In this document: positions 7,929-16,497 of the stretch, in pieces | Position numbering within the stretch: the first letter of the stretch is position 1 | How the letters are laid out: each line of letters begins with the position of its first letter | From: Lentibacillus sp. JNUCC-1 | Lineage (GTDB): Bacteria > Bacillota > Bacilli > Bacillales > Amphibacillaceae | NCBI RefSeq assembly: GCF_009741735.1 | Contig: NZ_WHOH01000001.1 | Location: forward strand, 1,674,001 to 1,738,000 | Length of the DNA stretch: 64,000 nucleotides | Reading direction: 5' to 3' | Translations under genes and position numbers: made by a program | Notes under the pieces: model-generated | What the model was told of the DNA's origin: nothing | Databases searched by the model: none | What the model saw: the letters and a program-made list of their open reading frames with translations, nothing else

Positions 7929-7997
7929 GTTGATTTCAGACATGAGCAAAACAATTAACATGCCGAAAGAAATCATCAGCATTAATACATTGTTCAA
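7920..7997 (-). CDS. Holin-like type I toxin peptide (25 aa, TxpA/BsrG-like)
   Basis: A 25-residue frame, too short for ordinary gene finding, reads (M)NNVLMLMISFGMLIVLLMSE and then INKK. The LMxxFGMLIV core followed by a short polar, lysine-rich tail is the hallmark of the Firmicute holin-like type I toxins (TxpA, BsrG, BsrE relatives), which insert in the membrane. The stop codon lies inside the terminator arm, as in known pairs. The start is a TTG at 7997 with no Shine-Dalgarno. A possible promoter (TTGTCG, 16-base spacer, TAAAAT at 8031-8004) would make the mRNA nearly leaderless, so the start remains uncertain. A convergent RNA at 7778-7928 is the likely antitoxin. Confidence 0.65.
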   Translation of the reverse strand: MNNVLMLMISFGMLIVLLMSEINKK

Positions 7998-8029
7998 ATC
8001 ATAATTTTATCGTACTTATAAAATTCGAC

Positions 8030-8066
8030 AAGTGCCAGGCACCAAATGTTTTGGTGCCTGGCACTT
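8030..8066. repeat. Perfect long palindrome (AGTGCCAGGCACC type)
   Basis: AAGTGCCAGGCACCAAA and its complement surround a loop of about 3 bases, giving a 15-16-bp perfect stem. A weak T tract follows on the plus strand. It lies between the toxin promoter and the end of the cpgS-like gene and may end transcription of the latter. The GTGCCAGGCACC core is also the form of an interspersed palindrome, so it may be a repeat unit as well as a terminator. Confidence 0.6.
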
Positions 8067-8100
8067 CCCTTTTCCTTCTTATTTCTTCCCTATGCTGCGT

Positions 8101-9428
8101 CTATTTGTTTATAAAGTCTTTCAATATGCCGTCCAGGTTCGGGCCTTCGAGTTCGTTCAGGTCGTAGTGGACACGGGCGGTTGGTTTGTTAATTGAAATT
8201 ACACGGTTCAGGTCGATTGGTGTGCCGATGATAACGGTGTCGCAGTCGGTGTTGTTGATCGTGTCTTCAAGGTCTTTCAGCTGCTGGTCACCATACCCCA
8301 TGGCTGGGACGACGTTGCCGATATGCTGGTATTTGTTCAGCGTATCGACCAAGGTACCTGTTGCGAATGGGCGCGGGTCAACAATTTCTTTTGCACCTAG
8401 ACGTTCGGCTGCGACGGTTCCTGCGCCGAGCTTCATTTCCCCATGCGTCAAAGTCGGACCGTCTTCAACGACGAGCACGCGTTTGTCGGCTATACGTTCC
8501 GGCTCGTCCACTGTGATGGTTGACTCGGCTTTTACAATCACACTGTTCGGGTTGGTCCGCTTGATGTTCTCTTCCACGATTTGAACAGCTTCCTCCCTGC
8601 ACTGTCGACTTTGTTGATAATGGCCACGTCTGTCGTCCTCAAGCACACTTCACCGGGATAATAGGTCAATTCATGCCCTGGACGATGCGGGTCGAGAACG
8701 GTCACAGCTAAATCAGGCTCGATAAAAGAAAAGTCATTGTTGCCGCCGTCCCAAAGGATCACGTCACAGCCGTCTGGGTCGTTTTCTGCCGCTGCCAGGA
8801 TCTCTTCATAATCCACTCCGGCATAGACAATATTTCCCCGGGCCACGTGCGGTTCGTATTCTTCCATTTCTTCAATCGTGCAATGATGTTTTTTCAAATC
8901 GTCGACAGTGGCAAAACGCTGAACACGTTGGGCATTTAAATCCCCGTACGGCATCGGATGTCTGATAGCAACAACTTTCAGGTCATGCGCCATCAGTGTT
9001 TCGATGATTTTACGGGACGTCTGGCTTTTGCCTGTTCCCGTTCTGACCGCACATACAGAAATCACTGGCTTGTTACTCTTTAACATCGTGCGCTTTGGCC
9101 CGAGCAATGTAAAGTCAGCTCCCGCCGCGTTGACGATTGCACTCGTCGCCATCACTTCTTCATAATGAATATCGCTGTAAGCAAAAACGCACTCATCCAC
9201 TTGGTGCGTCTGAATCAATTCCGGCAGCTGATCTTGTGCATAAATCGGGATGCCCTCCGGATACAGCTCACCCGCCAGCTCAGCAGGATAACGGCGTCCA
9301 TCGATATCCGGAATCTGTGCCGCTGTAAAAGCCACAACTCGGTATGCTTCGTTATTGCGGTAGTATGTATTGAAATTATGAAAGTCCCGCCCCGCTGCAC
9401 CGACAATGATGATATTCTTTGTATCCAT
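8101..9428 (-). pseudogene. Cyclic 2,3-diphosphoglycerate synthetase-like GTPase, one frameshift
   Basis: Two overlapping frames form one P-loop protein of about 442 residues. The N-terminal part (8538-9428) begins with NIIIVGAAGRDFHNFN and carries the nucleotide-binding motif AVRTGTGKSQTSRK. It stays in the family pattern until NKVDSAG near 8595. The rest continues in another frame as EEAVQIVEENIKRTNPNS, to DFINK at 8101. One extra G in the GGG run at about 8594-8600 restores a single reading frame. The family resembles archaeal cyclic 2,3-bisphosphoglycerate synthetase, but its bacterial role is unproven. The start is ATG 9428 with AGGGAG upstream. The intact downstream frame suggests a consensus error or a very recent mutation. 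Confidence 0.82.
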
Positions 9429-9759
9429 AGCATCCACTCCCTTGTCATTTATAAGGATTATATATCTTTTGGTGCATTAAAAAAACCCCTTTTTTTGAAA
9501 CAGGCCCTATTATAGCGTAAACATCGTTTATGGTAACATCATTTAGAGATCCAAAGACATCCCATTTTCCCCTAATCATATTTCACTGCCAGCCATTAAG
9601 AACAAGGTCAAATGTCAGTACAGTCAATCCTTTTTTAAAAAAGAGTGTGGAAATATGTTCAATAAGAAACGATAATGGATGTACATAATCTTTTAAAGCT
9701 AAGGCTCATTCAATTTGAGCTTTTTGGTGAACTTTGATGTATTGGATTGGTGATGTAAT
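9429..9759. other. Divergent intergenic region between the cpgS-like and TauE-like genes
   Basis: No gene is supported. It should hold both divergent promoters. A GGCTCA/TGAGCT stem followed by TTTT lies at about 9703-9724, in the leader of the TauE-like gene, and could be an attenuator, but it is short. Confidence 0.4.
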
Positions 9760-10451
9760 ATGGCAGCAGATTTAATTGTACTGGCAGCTTCATTTTTACA
9801 AAGCAGTACCGGATATGGTTTTTCAATTATAGGCACACCTTTTTTGTTATTCATGTATCCTGTGCATACAGCGATTCAGATTAACATTGTGCTTTCCATT
9901 TGTCTTTCTGCGTTTATGATTTTTAAAATTAGAAAAGAAGTCGACCAAACATTGCTCATGAGATTGATCAAAGGCAGTGGTGCCGGGTTGGTTTGCGGTA
10001 TTTTCATTTATCTTTTCGCGGACATTCAATTATTGAAGATGCTTGTTGGCGTGCTTATTCTGATGGTAACAACACTCCTCGTCTTTCAGGTAACATTCAT
10101 CCGAACGAAAAACAGGGACTTTGCAGCAGGGGGCTTTCAGGATTATTAACAACAAGTATTGGTGTGCCTGGCCCGCCGCTCCTGCTGTATTTTTCCAGCG
10201 CGGGAATTGATAAAGTCACCCTGCGCAGTACGACATTGGCCTATTACCTTTTTGTTTACTCTGTCAGTTTAATCATGCAAATCACATTTGGCGGTACACG
10301 TAAGGAGGTATGGGTAGATTCGCTTATCGCTATCCCCGCGCTTTTTGCCGGTATATTTTTAGGACAGCTTTTTATTCGATGGATGAGCCAGCAGACATTT
10401 CGGATGATAACTTATGTGATTTTGATATTTACGGGGGTTATTTGCTCGTAA
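9760..10451 (+). pseudogene. TauE/SafE-family sulfite exporter-like permease, one frameshift
   Basis: Membrane protein of the TauE/SafE (DUF81) family, which exports sulfite, sulfoacetate or related organic anions. The first frame (9760 to about 10130) gives LQSSTGYGFSIIGTPFLLF and several helices. The second (about 10129-10451) continues RGLSGLLTTSIGVPGPPLLL, the second half of the internally duplicated TauE fold. Adding one G to the GGGGG run at 10129-10133 fuses them as AAGGLSGLLTTS, the expected family sequence, giving about 230 residues. The start is ATG 9760, because an in-frame stop lies three codons upstream. Substrate cannot be assigned. A homopolymer miscall is the simplest explanation. 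Confidence 0.82.
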
Positions 10452-10626
10452 CAGGCTTTTGAAAATGAAGGAGTTGCTGTTTATCGAGCTCCCTCACCAG
10501 GGCCCGCTCATATAAATAACAAGCGATGTTATGTTAAAATACGGACCATAGAAAGTTTTTCACAGATTGATATGCTTTACAATGAAACCGGTGATTCACC
10601 ACGGTTCTTTAAAGGAGGGTCTAAAA

Positions 10627-10860
10627 ATGAGTGCTTGGATGTTTTGGGTCATTATCGCATTGATTACAGTTGTATTGCTTTATGCGATTTTCAGCATTTA
10701 TATGAAGAAACCAGTAGGCTTGTACATTTCGGCAGGGTTCCATGTGGTTATGGGGGCTTTGACGCTGCCTTCGATTGGGTTATATGTATTAGGGCTAGCC
10801 GTTATTGAAATCATTGTGGGTGTTTCAATGACCGCGAAATACCGCCGGGGACGTTCTTAA
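10627..10860 (+). CDS. Small membrane protein of unknown function (77 aa)
   Basis: I do not recognise the family. The protein is nearly all hydrophobic, with two or three helices at about residues 3-22, 28-48 and 50-66, and ends in a basic tail (AKYRRGRS). The frame is open further upstream, but AAAGGAGGG sits 7-8 bases before the ATG at 10627 and fixes the start. It lies between the TauE-like gene and the YcxB-like gene, all on the plus strand, with gaps large enough for separate promoters. Confidence 0.7.
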   Translation: MSAWMFWVIIALITVVLLYAIFSIYMKKPVGLYISAGFHVVMGALTLPSIGLYVLGLAVIEIIVGVSMTAKYRRGRS

Positions 10861-10931
10861 CGCATTGACGCCTTATTAGGCATAAGTCAATATTCCTCAA
10901 GAGAACCACAACCAATATAGGAGGCGATTCT

Positions 10932-11483
10932 TTGAGTAATAACGCAAGTGTTTCAGCCCATGGTGCCTTAAGTTATGAAGAATTCAAGCAGTTTCAACAC
11001 TATCATTTGAGATTAGTAGGTTTAATAGGCTCTATTACAACTTTTGTACTTTTTGCTCCGATCTTATTCATTATGATGCGAATCATCTTTTCAGATATAC
11101 TGGGGATGGACCTATTATTAATAGAAGCAGTCCTTGCATTCATCTTGTCTTTAGTCGGTGCAGTCTTAGTGTATCTGTGGTTTAAGTTGATCATCCGTTA
11201 CCGTTCATCCTCAGAGTACAAAAGTGACCAGGACATCAGAAATGACGTATTTTACACATTTGGTGACGACGGCATTCATCTGAATAGAACCAACTCAAAC
11301 AAGTATTATGACTGGAGTGACGTGCGCTCAATCCATGAACTTCAAGAAATGTATTTATTGTATGTTTCAAAGTACAAAGCAATTATTTTGCCAAAAAGGT
11401 TTTTGGAAACAGACGAGCAAAAACAATTACTTAAGCAGATTATTCGCAGAAACATAACAACACAAAAAACAAAATGGCAATAA
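10932..11483 (+). CDS. YcxB-family membrane protein
   Basis: The 183-residue protein has two adjacent transmembrane helices, about residues 31-55 and 62-88. A cytoplasmic C-terminal domain follows with the YcxB pattern YTFGDDGIHL...YYDWSDVRSI...KAIILPKRFL. YcxB-like proteins are widespread and uncharacterised. The C-terminal domain resembles a PH-like fold in related families (inference). The start is TTG at 10932, set by AGGAGG 7-8 bases upstream. The frameshifted zinc-ribbon gene follows after 12 bases, so the two are probably cotranscribed. Confidence 0.82.
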   Translation: MSNNASVSAHGALSYEEFKQFQHYHLRLVGLIGSITTFVLFAPILFIMMRIIFSDILGMDLLLIEAVLAFILSLVGAVLVYLWFKLIIRYRSSSEYKSDQDIRNDVFYTFGDDGIHLNRTNSNKYYDWSDVRSIHELQEMYLLYVSKYKAIILPKRFLETDEQKQLLKQIIRRNITTQKTKWQ

Positions 11484-11495
11484 AGGATGGATCAT

Positions 11496-11677
11496 ATGAA
11501 AACCGAAAAAAATTGTCCATCATGTAACGGGAATGAATTTGAAGAAGCTACCGATTTCATGCCAGTTAACTTAAAAAATCCTCGTTCACCGGTTCAAATA
11601 AAATTTACACGTTTTGTTTAAATTGTGGTGAAGTCGTTTCTATCAGAATTGAAAATCCGGAGAAGTTCAGAAAATAA
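11496..11677 (+). pseudogene. Small zinc-ribbon protein gene with a frameshift
   Basis: Starting at ATG 11496 (AAAGGATGG upstream), the first frame encodes MKTEKNCPSCNGNEFEE through NPRSPV and then runs off frame. The other frame gives NKIYTFCLNCGEVVSIRIEN and PEKFRK to the stop at 11675-11677. Joining them near 11597-11604 restores two CxxC knuckles (CPSC, CLNC) and a protein of about 60 residues. It resembles the 66-residue ribbon protein at 6371-6571. This break is not in an obvious homopolymer, so it is a better candidate for a real lesion than some of the others. Neither half is called as a gene by length alone. Confidence 0.65.
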
Positions 11678-11706
11678 CTCCTAAACCAAAGGATGCGTGA
11701 TGGATC

Positions 11707-12024
11707 ATGGATGTCGCTTGGCTTAATGTTGGCAGTCTTGTGCTTGGACTCATTGCCTGGACCCTTCCTGTCGTTAACCTTATGCAGGCTAAAAAGCCCG
11801 AAAACAAACGATGGTTAGTCCTGTTATTTATAAGTTTCAGTGCTTGTGCGATCTCTTTGTCTTTTCAAATTTTCTATACCAATCACTTGGTTAAAATTGA
11901 AGACCTGTCTGCCCTTATGGATACCATCGGCGCGGTGGCATTCGCTTCAGCCGTTCTTTTAAGCGTAACGATTTTGTTGAACGCGGTTACTTTGATTTTA
12001 TACCGGCAGAGAACTGTAAAATGA
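11707..12024 (+). CDS. Conserved multi-pass membrane protein of unknown function (105 aa)
   Basis: Three predicted helices at about residues 8-26, 36-58 and 70-98 are joined by short loops. The signature GLIAWTLPVVNLM...SLSFQIFYTNHLVKIEDLSALMDT is of a type found in small Bacillus membrane proteins sometimes labelled as cytochrome-oxidase-subunit-4-like. I see no heme or copper ligands to support that name. ATG 11707 follows a weak GGATGCGTGATGG region. It is the last gene of a short plus-strand cluster. Its stop is followed by the 20-bp tandem array. Confidence 0.7.
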   Translation: MDVAWLNVGSLVLGLIAWTLPVVNLMQAKKPENKRWLVLLFISFSACAISLSFQIFYTNHLVKIEDLSALMDTIGAVAFASAVLLSVTILLNAVTLILYRQRTVK

Positions 12025-12062
12025 GTTAGAGCCTGGAGCGCTTGGATGAGCGTGGATCGAAT

Positions 12063-12262
12063 GTGCATATACGGAAATGAACGTGCATATACACGTTTGA
12101 ATGTGCATATCCCGAAACGAACGTGCATATACACGTTTGAATGTGCATATCCCGAAACGAACGTGCATATACGCGATTGAATGTGCATATCCGGAAACGA
12201 ATGTGCATATACGCGTTTGAACGTGCATATCTCGAAACAAACGCGCATATCCACAACTGAAG
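12063..12262. repeat. 20-bp tandem array, ten units alternating in two types
   Basis: GTGCATAT recurs exactly every 20 bases ten times (the last copy is GCGCATAT). Units alternate between type A (GTGCATATACRCGTTTGAAY) and type B (GTGCATATCCCGAAACGAAC), so the higher-order period is 40 bp. A 20-bp period is not a multiple of three, so all three minus-strand frames give similar repetitive nonsense peptides. The array is therefore non-coding. It fills the space between two convergent genes. Confidence 0.9.
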
Positions 12263-12303
12263 CTGCAATCCCATCCCCGCCCTTCAGCAAATAACAGGCA
12301 CAC

Positions 12304-13029
12304 TTACTCCATCGTATTCACCACGAGACCAATATGGGTAAAGTAGTTCATGGCACCGAACACAACAAACAGAACCCCTGCGATGAGCCAGCACCATTTC
12401 ACAATGGCGATCAGCGATGGTTTGGGCTTAATTTTCAAAATGAGCGGAAACAGAAGCGCGCCAAGGCCTGTGATGGCATACAGCCCTGATATGAAAATCG
12501 CTTCGACCCAGGGGTAATCAGCGAAGGCGCCGGAAATAGGCTCTTCAGGTGGAGCGGCGAATAACTGATATGTGACACCGGCAATTGCGATGAAGATCAA
12601 TCCCAGTCCCATAGCCGCTGCGAAATATGACATCGGTTTTAGCAGAGCTGGCAGCTCCTCCTTCAACAGCTTGGACACATCCATGGAATTTTTCACATTG
12701 ACGCCCTGGCTGATGAACTGGTTGGATTTCCGCCATAGCAGCACAGCCGCTGCGAGCAGCAGGACACCAAAGGCAAGTGATGGTTCACCAAAAATAATGT
12801 CATCAAACGGGAAGCCGATCTGAGCAAGCGGCCATGTGAGGGACATATGGGCGCCTGTTATGGTCAGGATGAAGCCCGGAACAGCAAACCCGATCGCCCA
12901 TCCTTCAAGCTGTCCTATTTTTTCCCTTCTGAGGTGTTTGCCAAAACGAATGATCAATAGCAGCGCAACCCCTGTCGCCACCGCCATGATCGTGTTGTAG
13001 ACTTGTGTGACACTCCAATCTATTACCAT
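12304..13029 (-). CDS. DUF981-family integral membrane protein
   Basis: The 241-residue protein has six or seven transmembrane segments. The motif TGAHMSLTWPLAQIGFPFDDIIFGEPSLAFG near residues 58-90 is of the DUF981 type. Function is not known for the family. ATG 13029 is preceded by GGAGGGTCAATGA. It is transcribed alone on the minus strand and converges with the plus-strand cluster across the tandem array. Confidence 0.75.
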   Translation of the reverse strand: MVIDWSVTQVYNTIMAVATGVALLLIIRFGKHLRREKIGQLEGWAIGFAVPGFILTITGAHMSLTWPLAQIGFPFDDIIFGEPSLAFGVLLLAAAVLLWRKSNQFISQGVNVKNSMDVSKLLKEELPALLKPMSYFAAAMGLGLIFIAIAGVTYQLFAAPPEEPISGAFADYPWVEAIFISGLYAITGLGALLFPLILKIKPKPSLIAIVKWCWLIAGVLFVVFGAMNYFTHIGLVVNTME

Positions 13030-13186
13030 TCATTGACCCTCCTCTAAATACGTGTCTACTATTCTTCTTCCACATGAAATAGCTGTTAAACAAAGCATTT
13101 GGAATCGAGCCGCCTACAATCTTGTTTGGCCACTTCTATTTAAAGGAAAAGACAAGCACAATTAGCCATACAGAGGTGAGCTAGAT

Positions 13187-14682
13187 ATGAAGCAGCAAAT
13201 AATATACGCAGAACGATATGTAAATAAACAGAAAGAAATCGATGAAAAGCTTGAAAAGGGATACCAAAAAGCATCCTATACCTTAAAGAAACCATTCGTG
13301 AAGGTCGATCCTTATGGGAGATCGCCGCTCACAGCCTTGATCAAGTTCCAAACAGAACACCCTGCAGCTATTGAAGTCGTTGTCCAAAACGCAGCGGCTT
13401 CAAAGCCTATCCGAAAGAAATGGGACAGCTTCCATACTGAACACACCATTCCAGTACTTGGTCTGCAGCCTGATACATTGAATGAGGTCCATGTGATTGC
13501 CTATGAAAGTGATGGAAACACAGAGTCATCCATGCTGACTATGGATCCTGGGCCACTCCCAAATGATCTTCCAAACATAGAATTGGTTACCTCGGAGCCT
13601 AATCATATGGAGAATGGGATGACGTTTGTCGTGCCCAAAGAGAACAAGCTATTCGCAGTTGATGAAAATGCCGCATTACGCTGGTATTTGGATATGCCAT
13701 GCAGGTTTATTTTTAATCGCTTGGAAAATGGCAACATCGTCATGGTGACAAAAGATGCGCCGGAAAGCAGTTACGCGCTGCTCCTAGAAATGGATCTGCT
13801 GGGGAGGATTGAACATGCCTATGATGTGCTTCCAGTTCCGAACCAGCCGGAAGACTTCATCCCCCATGACGTGATTGAACTGCCTAGTGGGAATTTACTC
13901 GTAACGGTGCAGGATCCGGATTCTGTTTACGAGGAAGACCACATGATTGAAATCGACCGCCAGACAGGTGCAACGTTGAACGCGATTAATCTGAAGGATG
14001 TGTTTCCGCGCTCTGCCTATGAAAATTATGATGGGATTATGCCCAATCAAAATGACTGGATACACATAAACGCATTGTGGTATGACGCTAAAGACGAGAG
14101 TGTTTACGTGTCAGGACGCAGGCAGGATGCTGTCATCAAGCTGTCCTATCCGGGGGTGAGCTGGAATGGCTGCTGGCGGCTGATGAGAAGTGGCCGGATG
14201 CGTATAAACCGTATTTGCTGCGGCCGAAGAATCCTCATGTGAAATTTCCAGGCGGGCAGCATGCTGTGAAAACCTTGCAGCACACGGAAGATGGCGTGAC
14301 AGACATCATTCTCTTTGATAACAACCTTGTCATTACACGCGGCAATCGCGCTGTGAGCGAAACATACAGCCGCATGGTTCAGTACCGGATTAATGAGAAA
14401 GAACGCTCTGTTGAAGAAGTCTGGTCATACGGCGAACAGCGGGGCCGAGCGTTTTACTCGGATATCGTTGGCAACGTCCAGCAACTGCAACACACTGGCA
14501 ACCGATTGATCACCACTGGGCACGTCCAATCTGAAGGAGCGTCCGACCAGCGTGAAAGTCTCGTTGTGGAAGTAAGTAGCGGCAACTCACCTGAAACTCA
14601 GTTTGAACTGAAACTGTCAGGCTTTGAAAAGAATGCAGGAGAACTGACATACCGCGCATGGCGTTTGCCACTTTATTTCTAA
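13187..14682 (+). pseudogene. Arylsulfotransferase (ASST)-like protein, one frameshift
   Basis: The first frame (13187 to about 14155) encodes an N-terminal beta-sandwich region and then propeller-type blades with FIPHDVIELPSGNLLVTVQD and NDWIHINALWYDAKDES. These carry the histidines typical of the aryl-sulfate sulfotransferase fold. The product shifts frame at VIKLSYPG. The second frame continues GELEWLLAADEKWPDAYKPY and ends at YRAWRLPLYF (14682). Adding one G to the GGGGG run at 14152-14156 yields a single protein of about 498 residues. Members transfer sulfuryl groups between phenolic esters. No signal peptide is visible, unlike periplasmic enzymes, so the substrate is open. The frameshift is probably a homopolymer miscall. 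Confidence 0.78.
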
Positions 14683-14689
14683 AAGAAGT

Positions 14690-14731
14690 CCAGGCGCCCT
14701 GGTCATATGATCTGGGCGCCTGGACCTGCTT
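14690..14731. terminator. Bidirectional hairpin between the ASST-like gene and gvpU
   Basis: GTCCAGGCGCCC at 14689-14700 pairs perfectly with GGGCGCCTGGAC at 14715-14726 across a 14-base loop. It lies between two convergent genes. T tracts are modest on both sides. Confidence 0.65.
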
Positions 14732-14736
14732 TTCGC

Positions 14737-15150
14737 TTATGACTTTTTACTGCTGCCTCCGCTGCTGCTTTTAGGTTCGGATATCTTACCTAGGAAAAAG
14801 CTGTCAACTTCGGCTAACTTGCCTCTCCATAGGATTTTACCTTTTGATGGGGTTGGTTTGCTGTCTCCACAATAAATACGGGTGTTTTTCAAATGGATGA
14901 AATTCACGTCTTCATTGCCGCCGGATTCCGTTTGTTTACCAGCCTCGGCCAGCTGTTCACTCAGTTTCTGGGAAACGTCGTTGCCGCCTTCAAATGATTC
15001 ACTCAGCTGATCCAGGTAGTCATAAGCAGGGATGATCGTCCCAGTAACAATCGCACCGTTGACCACTAGGGTGATATCGAGTTCAAATCCGTGTTTGTTT
15101 GCCGCATAAACAAAGAATTCCAGAATGTTGTCTTTTGAAGCGTCGCTCAT
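14737..15150 (-). CDS. gvpU: Gas vesicle protein GvpU
   Basis: Last gene of the gas-vesicle operon. The 137-residue protein starts MSDASKDNILEFFVYAANKH and has a central domain like that of B. megaterium GvpU, with a serine- and lysine-rich tail. In B. megaterium GvpU influences vesicle clustering and is not needed for shell formation (established for that species). It follows gvpT by 24 bases. An ATG with an upstream AGGAG-like TAGGAGATGTTACC fixes the start. The hairpin at 14690 ends the operon. Confidence 0.85.
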   Translation of the reverse strand: MSDASKDNILEFFVYAANKHGFELDITLVVNGAIVTGTIIPAYDYLDQLSESFEGGNDVSQKLSEQLAEAGKQTESGGNEDVNFIHLKNTRIYCGDSKPTPSKGKILWRGKLAEVDSFFLGKISEPKSSSGGSSKKS

Positions 15151-15174
15151 GGTAACATCTCCTATCGTAATTAA

Positions 15175-15837
15175 TCAGTCTGACGAGGTGTCATCGTCAC
15201 TTGTGACAGCAGTGTCCGCCTCATCGCTGCTATTATTCTGCTTCTTTGATGAACTGGTTTGTTTCTTGCTGCCAGATGCTTGTTTTCCAGACTGTTTGCT
15301 GCTGTTTTTTGCTGAAGTCTTTGCTTTCTTTGAACCATTTTTCTGGCTATTATCCTGTTTTGAATCGTCTTCTTTCTCGGTTTCTGACGCCTCATCTTCC
15401 TGGGCGTCCTCTTGGTTATTCAAAGCAGCATCCAGCAATTGATCCATTTTTCCTTCCAGGTTATCCAGTCGTGTTCTCAGCTCGTCATGCTCTTCTTTTA
15501 AATCATCGTATTCGGTGTCTTCCACCACCAATTCTTCGTCTTCATTCTCTGCATTTCCATTTTCACTGCTAAATAAATTTGATGCTGACGTTTTGACTTT
15601 TTGAAATGCCTGACTCGACTTGTCTTTACTGCTCTCTTTGAATGAAGACATGGTTTCTTTTGCTTTGTCACTCAGCTGACTGCCTTTTTCTTTCACAGCT
15701 TCCTTCGTTGCTGCTTCGGCGATCTTTTTGCGGTTTTCCGATGAAGACAGGTATCCCGCCGCGACACCGACAGCACCACCAACGACTGCACGTTTAAAAG
15801 CACTGCTGTTTGTCCGTTCTTTCGATTCATCAGACAT
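15175..15837 (-). CDS. gvpT: Gas vesicle protein GvpT
   Basis: The 220-residue, highly charged, low-complexity protein opens with a short hydrophobic, glycine-rich segment (AVVGGAVGVAAGYLSS, residues 17-32). A coiled-coil stretch follows near 108-140 (DDLKEEHDELRTRLDNLEGK). The tail is rich in Lys, Ser, Gln and Asp. This layout and its place between gvpJ and gvpU match B. megaterium GvpT. GvpP in the same operon shares the hydrophobic-then-coil layout. AGGAGG stands about 9 bases before the ATG. The acidic/basic tail is unusually long and compositionally biased. Its exact role in assembly is not known. Confidence 0.85.
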   Translation of the reverse strand: MSDESKERTNSSAFKRAVVGGAVGVAAGYLSSSENRKKIAEAATKEAVKEKGSQLSDKAKETMSSFKESSKDKSSQAFQKVKTSASNLFSSENGNAENEDEELVVEDTEYDDLKEEHDELRTRLDNLEGKMDQLLDAALNNQEDAQEDEASETEKEDDSKQDNSQKNGSKKAKTSAKNSSKQSGKQASGSKKQTSSSKKQNNSSDEADTAVTSDDDTSSD

Positions 15838-15852
15838 GGCTAAAACCTCCTG

Positions 15853-16188
15853 TTAGTTGTCCTCTGATAGATTTAAACGATTATTGGTAACTTCTTGCTT
15901 TTCTTCTAGTGCTTGAAGACGTTCACGGAGCTCTTTGTTTTCATTTTCAAGAGAATTGTACGCGTTTTGATTGGCTTGGGAGCTTAAATAAGGATCATTC
16001 TCCCACCAATCCATACCGATTTCTTTCGCTTTATCGACTGAGGCGACAATTAAGCGGATTTTAATCGTAATCAGTTCCACATCAGCAATCCCGACACGGA
16101 TATCACCAGCGATGACAACGCCTTTATCCAGCACCTTCTCCAGGACATCAACGATCGTGTTCGATTGCATTGGATGTTCAACAGCCAT
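15853..16188 (-). CDS. gvpJ: Gas vesicle protein GvpJ (GvpA-related minor component)
   Basis: The GvpA/J/M fold is visible: SNTIVDVLEKVLDKGVVIAG, then DIRVGIADVELITIKIRLIV and WWENDP. A coiled-coil C-terminal extension (LENENKELRERLQALEEK) distinguishes it from the structural GvpA/B. It is a minor vesicle protein thought to act in nucleation of the shell tips. ATG 16188 is chosen because GGAGG lies 8 bases upstream; the frame is open five codons further. The gene is 111 residues and follows gvpK by 24 bases. Confidence 0.9.
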   Translation of the reverse strand: MAVEHPMQSNTIVDVLEKVLDKGVVIAGDIRVGIADVELITIKIRLIVASVDKAKEIGMDWWENDPYLSSQANQNAYNSLENENKELRERLQALEEKQEVTNNRLNLSEDN

Positions 16189-16212
16189 GATTTCTACCTC
16201 CATTTCTCAGCA

Positions 16213-16497
16213 TTACAACAGATTTCCCAATGGACCGAGATCGATATTCAGATCCTCTGCTGTCAGTCCGAAAACATCTTTCAATTCTTCCATCTTCTCT
16301 TCCAGATTCATTAAGGCGACACCCAGATCTTCAATTTGCTGATCAGTCAGGTTGCCTCCTTCCACGCGCCGAATGGCGTGGCGTTCTACAATTTGCCGCA
16401 GCAGTTCAATGACAGTCATAACCAGCTGGGCAAGTCCATCTTCTGCATTGTCAGGATCGAGATTAATCCGTCCACTTGTCTGGTTGGCCGGTTGCAT
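16213..16497 (-). CDS. gvpK: Gas vesicle protein GvpK
   Basis: Essential small vesicle assembly protein. The 94-residue product contains the GvpK core GRINLDPDNAEDGLAQLVMT and VIELLRQIVERHAIRRVE, then NLTDQQIEDLG. It ends in DLNIDLGPLGNLL. The frame is open 28 codons upstream, but AAAGGAGGG followed by ten bases fixes ATG 16497. That start lies inside the end of gvpS, an overlap of about 35 bases that suggests translational coupling. Confidence 0.92.
   Translation of the reverse strand: MQPANQTSGRINLDPDNAEDGLAQLVMTVIELLRQIVERHAIRRVEGGNLTDQQIEDLGVALMNLEEKMEELKDVFGLTAEDLNIDLGPLGNLL

Noticed and set aside
12063..12262. CRISPR array
   Set aside because: Units are directly contiguous with no unique spacers, and no cas genes are in the window.
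11883..12303. Three overlapping minus-strand frames with similar repeated peptides
   Set aside because: Each frame reads the same 20-bp array. Similar peptides in all three frames show the repeat is at DNA level.
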